A stretch of DNA of 64,000 bases. Origin: Ramlibacter lithotrophicus (GTDB taxonomy: Bacteria; Pseudomonadota; Gammaproteobacteria; Burkholderiales; Burkholderiaceae_C). Each line of letters starts with the position of its first letter. Position 1 is the first letter of the stretch. Location of the stretch: NCBI RefSeq assembly GCF_012184415.1, contig NZ_VTOX01000003.1:186001-250000 (forward strand), given 5' to 3'. A program made the position numbers and the translations under genes. Of the stretch, positions 60,908-64,000 are shown in pieces. The notes under the pieces were generated by a model. That model worked only from the letters and a program-made list of their open reading frames with translations. It searched no databases and was not told the origin of the DNA.

Positions 60908-62452
60908 CTACCCGTTTGCGGCGTACCGCTCGCGCAGTTCGCGCTTGAGGACCTTGCCGATGTCGCTGCGCGGCAGCTCGGCGATGTAGCGCACGTCGGC
61001 CACGCGCTGGGTCTTGCCCAGCTGCCCGTTGGCCCACGCTCGCAATTCGCCCTCCGGCGGCGCGCCCGGCCCCGGCACGACGAAGGCCACGGGCGTCTCG
61101 CCCCATTCGGCTGACGGCACGCCGACCACCGCCGCGTCGACGACGCCGGGATGCCGGCGCAGCACGGCCTCGAGGTCGCTCGGATAGATGTTGAAGCCGC
61201 CCGAGATCACCAGGTCCTTGCGCCGGTCCATCAGCGTGAGGAAGCCGTCCTCGTCGAAACGGCCGACGTCGCCGGTGCGGATGAAGCGGTTGCCGTCGGC
61301 GTCGTACCACTCGGCACCGCGAGTGAGCTGCGGCTGGTTGTTGTACGCGGTCATCATCGACGGCGATCGCCCCACCACTTCGCCCACCGCGCCGCGCGGC
61401 AGCTCGCGCTCGTTCTCGTCGATCACGCGGATGTCGTGGCCTTCGGGCGGCTTGCCCACCGTGTGCAGCTTGTCCGGGTGGTTGTGCGCCTCCAGGATGC
61501 AGGTGCCGCCACCTTCGGTCATGCCGTAGAACTCGATCAGCCCGCCCGGCCAGCGCTCGAGGATGTCGGTCTTCAGGTCGGCATGGAACGGGGCGCTGGT
61601 GCAGAACTTCAGCCGGAACGACGACAGGTCGTAGCGGTCGAAATCCGGCAGCGCCATGATCCGCCGGTACTGCACCGGCACCAGCATGGTGTGGGTGGCG
61701 CGCTCCTTCTGCGCGATGGCGAGCCAGGTCGCCGCGTCGAACCTGGGCGGGCACAGCACCACGCAGCCGCCTTGCGCGACTGTCGGGAAGAAAGTCACCA
61801 GCGTGGTGTTGGAGCACAGCGAGGTGGCGAGGATGGTCACCGAATCAGGACCGTAACCGTAGGCCTGCGCCCGCGCGACGTGGGCCCAGCGCATCGCGTG
61901 CGGCTGCACGATGCCCTTGGGCGTGCCGGTCGTGCCCGACGAATAGATGATGTTGAACGGCCACTCGGGCTGCACCGTCACCGGCAGCGGCCGCGCGCCC
62001 GCGGGCAGCAGCCACTGCTCCAGCGACGGCGCCGCCGACCCGTCCATCGCGATGCGCTGCACCGCGCCGTCCAGGACCGGCACGCCGGAGTCCACGAAGA
62101 AATGCCGCGCGCCGCTGTCCGCCAGCATCCCGGCCAGCTGCGCCGGCTGCGACCCGGTCGGCAGCGGCGCCACGGCGGCGCCGGCGCGCAGGCCGCCAAT
62201 GAAGATCGCCGCGTACTCGATGGAGTTGGCGCCGCAGATCGCGATGCGCTCGCGCGGCAGCACGCCGTCGCGCTGCAGCGACGCGGCGATTCGGTCGGCG
62301 AGGCGGTCGAGCTCGCCCCAGGTGAGGCTGCGGTCGCCTTGCACCAGCGCGCGCTGGTCCGGCCGCGCCGCCGCATGCTCGCGCACCAGGTCGGCGATCG
62401 CGCGGAACGGCGGCGCCGCCGTCACCGCGTCGGACTCGAGAACCGCACTCAT
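60908..62452 (-). CDS. AMP-dependent synthetase/ligase (acyl-CoA synthetase)
   Basis: This 514-residue ANL-superfamily enzyme activates a carboxylic acid. It has the P-loop YSSGTTGTPKG near 170-180, EFYGMTEGGG near 305-314, and FIRTGDVGRFDEDGFLTLMDRRKDLVISGGFNIYP near 389-423. The catalytic lysine is in IGKVLKREL near 501-509. The general type is a medium- or long-chain or aryl acyl-CoA ligase; the substrate is not evident. It overlaps the GNAT gene by four bases, a pairing that suggests co-translation. Confidence 0.88.
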   Translation of the reverse strand: MSAVLESDAVTAAPPFRAIADLVREHAAARPDQRALVQGDRSLTWGELDRLADRIAASLQRDGVLPRERIAICGANSIEYAAIFIGGLRAGAAVAPLPTGSQPAQLAGMLADSGARHFFVDSGVPVLDGAVQRIAMDGSAAPSLEQWLLPAGARPLPVTVQPEWPFNIIYSSGTTGTPKGIVQPHAMRWAHVARAQAYGYGPDSVTILATSLCSNTTLVTFFPTVAQGGCVVLCPPRFDAATWLAIAQKERATHTMLVPVQYRRIMALPDFDRYDLSSFRLKFCTSAPFHADLKTDILERWPGGLIEFYGMTEGGGTCILEAHNHPDKLHTVGKPPEGHDIRVIDENERELPRGAVGEVVGRSPSMMTAYNNQPQLTRGAEWYDADGNRFIRTGDVGRFDEDGFLTLMDRRKDLVISGGFNIYPSDLEAVLRRHPGVVDAAVVGVPSAEWGETPVAFVVPGPGAPPEGELRAWANGQLGKTQRVADVRYIAELPRSDIGKVLKRELRERYAANG

Positions 62453-62778
62453 GCCGCTGCTCCGCCGTGCTGCGGATCGACCAGGTCCCGCATCCGGGGA
62501 TGGCGCTGGATGTACTTCGCGATGTACGAACAGCTCGGCACCACCCTGGCGCCCTGGCGCCGGACGTCCTCCAGCGCGAACTCGGCCAGCCGTCCCGCGA
62601 GCCCGCGGCCTTCGAACCGGGGCAGCACTTCGGTGTGCACCAGCGCCACGCTGTCACCCTGCGCACGGTACTCCACGAAGCCGGCCAGCTCGCCGGCGAC
62701 GGCGATCTCGTAGCGCTGGCGGCCGCCCTGCTTGCTGATCGAAACGTCCTCGTTCTCGTTGCCCACGAACTGCTCCAT
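62449..62778 (-). CDS. GNAT-family N-acetyltransferase (YjdJ-like)
   Basis: This short GNAT protein of 109 residues has FVEYRAQGDSVALVHTEVLPRFEGRGLAGRLAEFALEDVR near 34-73. The R-G-L-A-G-R segment is the acetyl-CoA binding turn, and SCSYIAKYIQRHP near 83-95 is typical of the YjdJ/NATD1 group. Small GNATs of this kind have unknown substrates. The frame extends 52 codons upstream, but the sequence there is not GNAT-like, so I used the ATG at 62778. It overlaps the ligase start by four bases. Confidence 0.82.
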   Translation of the reverse strand: MEQFVGNENEDVSISKQGGRQRYEIAVAGELAGFVEYRAQGDSVALVHTEVLPRFEGRGLAGRLAEFALEDVRRQGARVVPSCSYIAKYIQRHPRMRDLVDPQHGGAAA

Positions 62779-62923
62779 CAGGAAAAAGACGCACCTTACC
62801 GCAAGGGCCGGCGGCGCTGTCGGCGGCCGGCTCGGCAGTGGCGCGGCCCCGTCTTTGCCGGCTTGCCGCCGCCGTCCTACAGCCGTGGGCGGCGGTGCAG
62901 TCCTACATTGTGGCGTCCACACC

Positions 62924-64000
62924 ATGCACTCCATGAAACAGGCCCTGTCCCGCCTCGCCGCATTCCTCGTAGCCTTCGGTTACCGGGTGGGCGGCGCGCT
63001 CCGGCGGCATCCCTGGCGCGCGGCGGCCGTGCTGCCGCTCCTGCCGCTGCTGTACGTGCTGGCGCTGGTGCCTTTCACGCCCGGCATCGGCGACATCCGC
63101 AAGGCCAGGACCCAGCAGCCGGCCGTGGTGCTCACGGCCGACGGCAAGGAGCTGGCCGTGTTCCGCCGCGTCAATCGGGAATGGGTGGAGCTGCGCGAGA
63201 TCGCGCCGCACGTCGTGAAGGCCCTGCTGGCCACAGAGGATCACCGCTTCTACCAGCACCACGGCATCGACCTCAGGCGTACGCTGGCCGCCGCGGCCAG
63301 CACCCTGGCGGGCGACCGCGAAGGCGGCTCCACCATCACCCAGCAGCTCGCGCGCAACCTCTACCCGGAGGAGATCGGCCGCGCGCCCACGATCACGCGC
63401 AAGGTCAAGGAGGCGATCACGGCGCTGAAGATCGAGTCCGCGTACAGCAAGGACGAGATCCTGGAGAGCTACCTCAACACGGTGCCGTTCCTGTACAACG
63501 CGCACGGCATCGAGATGGCCGCGCGCACCTACTTCGACAAGCCGGCCCGGCAGCTGGACGTGCTGGAGGGCGCGACGCTGGTCGGCATGCTCAAGGGAAC
63601 CAGCCACTACAACCCGGTGCTCAATCCCGAACGGTCGCTGCAGCGGCGCAACATCGTGCTGGCCCAGATGGCCAGGCATGGGCAGTTGACGCCCGGGCAG
63701 CTCGAGGGGCTCAGGAAGCAGCCGCTGAAGGTCGATTTCGAACGCCAGGAAGACGATCCCGGGCCGGCGCCGCACCTGGCCCAGCAACTGCGGCGGTGGC
63801 TCATCGACTGGTCCGACCGCAACGGCTACGACATGCACGCCGACGGCCTGGTGGTGCACACCACGATCGACTCGCGCCTGCAGCAGATGGCGCTGGAGGC
63901 GGTGGAGCGCCAGGGCGACAGGTTGCAGGCGACCGCCAGCGCGGCCTGGAAGCCGACCGCCAACCGCGCCTTGCTGCAGGCGTTCCTGCGCGAGACGCGC
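62924..64000 (+). CDS. Penicillin-binding protein with transglycosylase domain, 5' part
   Basis: The frame runs to the right edge without a stop (359 codons), so the gene is incomplete. After a short cytoplasmic start and one membrane segment (about 32-50), a glycosyltransferase family 51 domain follows. It has the catalytic Glu motif in ATEDHRFYQHHGID near 104-117 and GGSTITQQLARNL near 135-147. A second part begins with GLVVHTTIDSRLQQMALEAV near 310-330, the usual start of the linker to a transpeptidase domain. It polymerises peptidoglycan at the inner membrane. Homology to PBP1C or other class A PBPs cannot be settled from the fragment. A second in-frame ATG lies at 62933. Confidence 0.88.
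   Translation, partial: MHSMKQALSRLAAFLVAFGYRVGGALRRHPWRAAAVLPLLPLLYVLALVPFTPGIGDIRKARTQQPAVVLTADGKELAVFRRVNREWVELREIAPHVVKALLATEDHRFYQHHGIDLRRTLAAAASTLAGDREGGSTITQQLARNLYPEEIGRAPTITRKVKEAITALKIESAYSKDEILESYLNTVPFLYNAHGIEMAARTYFDKPARQLDVLEGATLVGMLKGTSHYNPVLNPERSLQRRNIVLAQMARHGQLTPGQLEGLRKQPLKVDFERQEDDPGPAPHLAQQLRRWLIDWSDRNGYDMHADGLVVHTTIDSRLQQMALEAVERQGDRLQATASAAWKPTANRALLQAFLRETR

Overview
The window is a very GC-rich (about 70%), gene-dense stretch of bacterial chromosome. Gene content and protein style suggest a betaproteobacterium of the order Burkholderiales, probably Comamonadaceae-like. The signs are a Liv-type ABC system embedded in an acyl-CoA catabolic cluster, split B12-dependent acyl-CoA mutase subunits, Atm1-type exporters and a riboswitch-led cobalamin operon. 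I see no rRNA, tRNA, CRISPR array, insertion sequence or phage gene.

Layout. (1) 1-9.4 kb: mostly single housekeeping or small genes: a GFA-family fragment, CopD-like, MAPEG, DUF1653, small unknown proteins, a methyltransferase, two hotdog thioesterases, an Atm1-type ABC exporter, TfoX-like, and an AI-2E-family permease. (2) 8.2-22.4 kb: an acyl-CoA catabolic regulon. A thiolase diverges from a Liv-type ABC transporter (ATPase, two permeases, binding protein, ATPase), followed by an acyl-CoA ligase, an SDR dehydrogenase and an acyl-CoA dehydrogenase. A TetR regulator, the B12-binding and catalytic subunits of an acyl-CoA mutase, and a MeaB G-protein fused to a hotdog thioesterase come next. 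Two nearly identical 14-bp palindromes, one before the transporter and one before tetR, tie these together. (3) 22.4-27 kb: a thioesterase, an aldehyde dehydrogenase, a 549-bp gap with a terminator and a duplicated 150-bp repeat, and a secreted S9 peptidase. (4) 27.1-32.1 kb: a complete branched-chain 2-oxoacid dehydrogenase operon (E1a, E1b, E2, E3). (5) 32.2-45.3 kb: a cobalamin riboswitch, then a BtuB-like receptor, BtuF/C/D uptake and the late cobalamin synthesis and nucleotide-loop genes in a tightly overlapping operon. (6) 45.4-59.7 kb: an amidase, then a Dpp/Opp-type ABC transporter with two D-2-hydroxyacid dehydrogenases, a TIM-barrel-like unknown, an NAD-dependent epimerase, two D-threonine-aldolase/D-serine-dehydratase-like PLP enzymes and a LysR regulator. 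(7) 59.7-64 kb: an FMN-binding split-barrel protein, a DUF1439 protein, an AMP-binding ligase with a GNAT enzyme, and the 5' part of a penicillin-binding protein running off the window.

How the parts connect. Region 5 makes and imports cobalamin and region 2 contains an enzyme that uses it. Region 4 turns branched-chain 2-oxoacids into branched acyl-CoAs, which are plausible relatives of the region 2 substrates. The most interesting system is region 2. Its mutase lacks the residues that define methylmalonyl-CoA mutase (His and Asn replace the substrate-contacting Tyr and Arg), and its G-protein chaperone is fused to a thioesterase domain. I infer a pathway for a branched or otherwise unusual carboxylic acid whose carbon skeleton must be rearranged. 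The substrate cannot be read from the sequence. The LivM-like permease gene of this cluster appears to carry a single-base frameshift near its 5' end.
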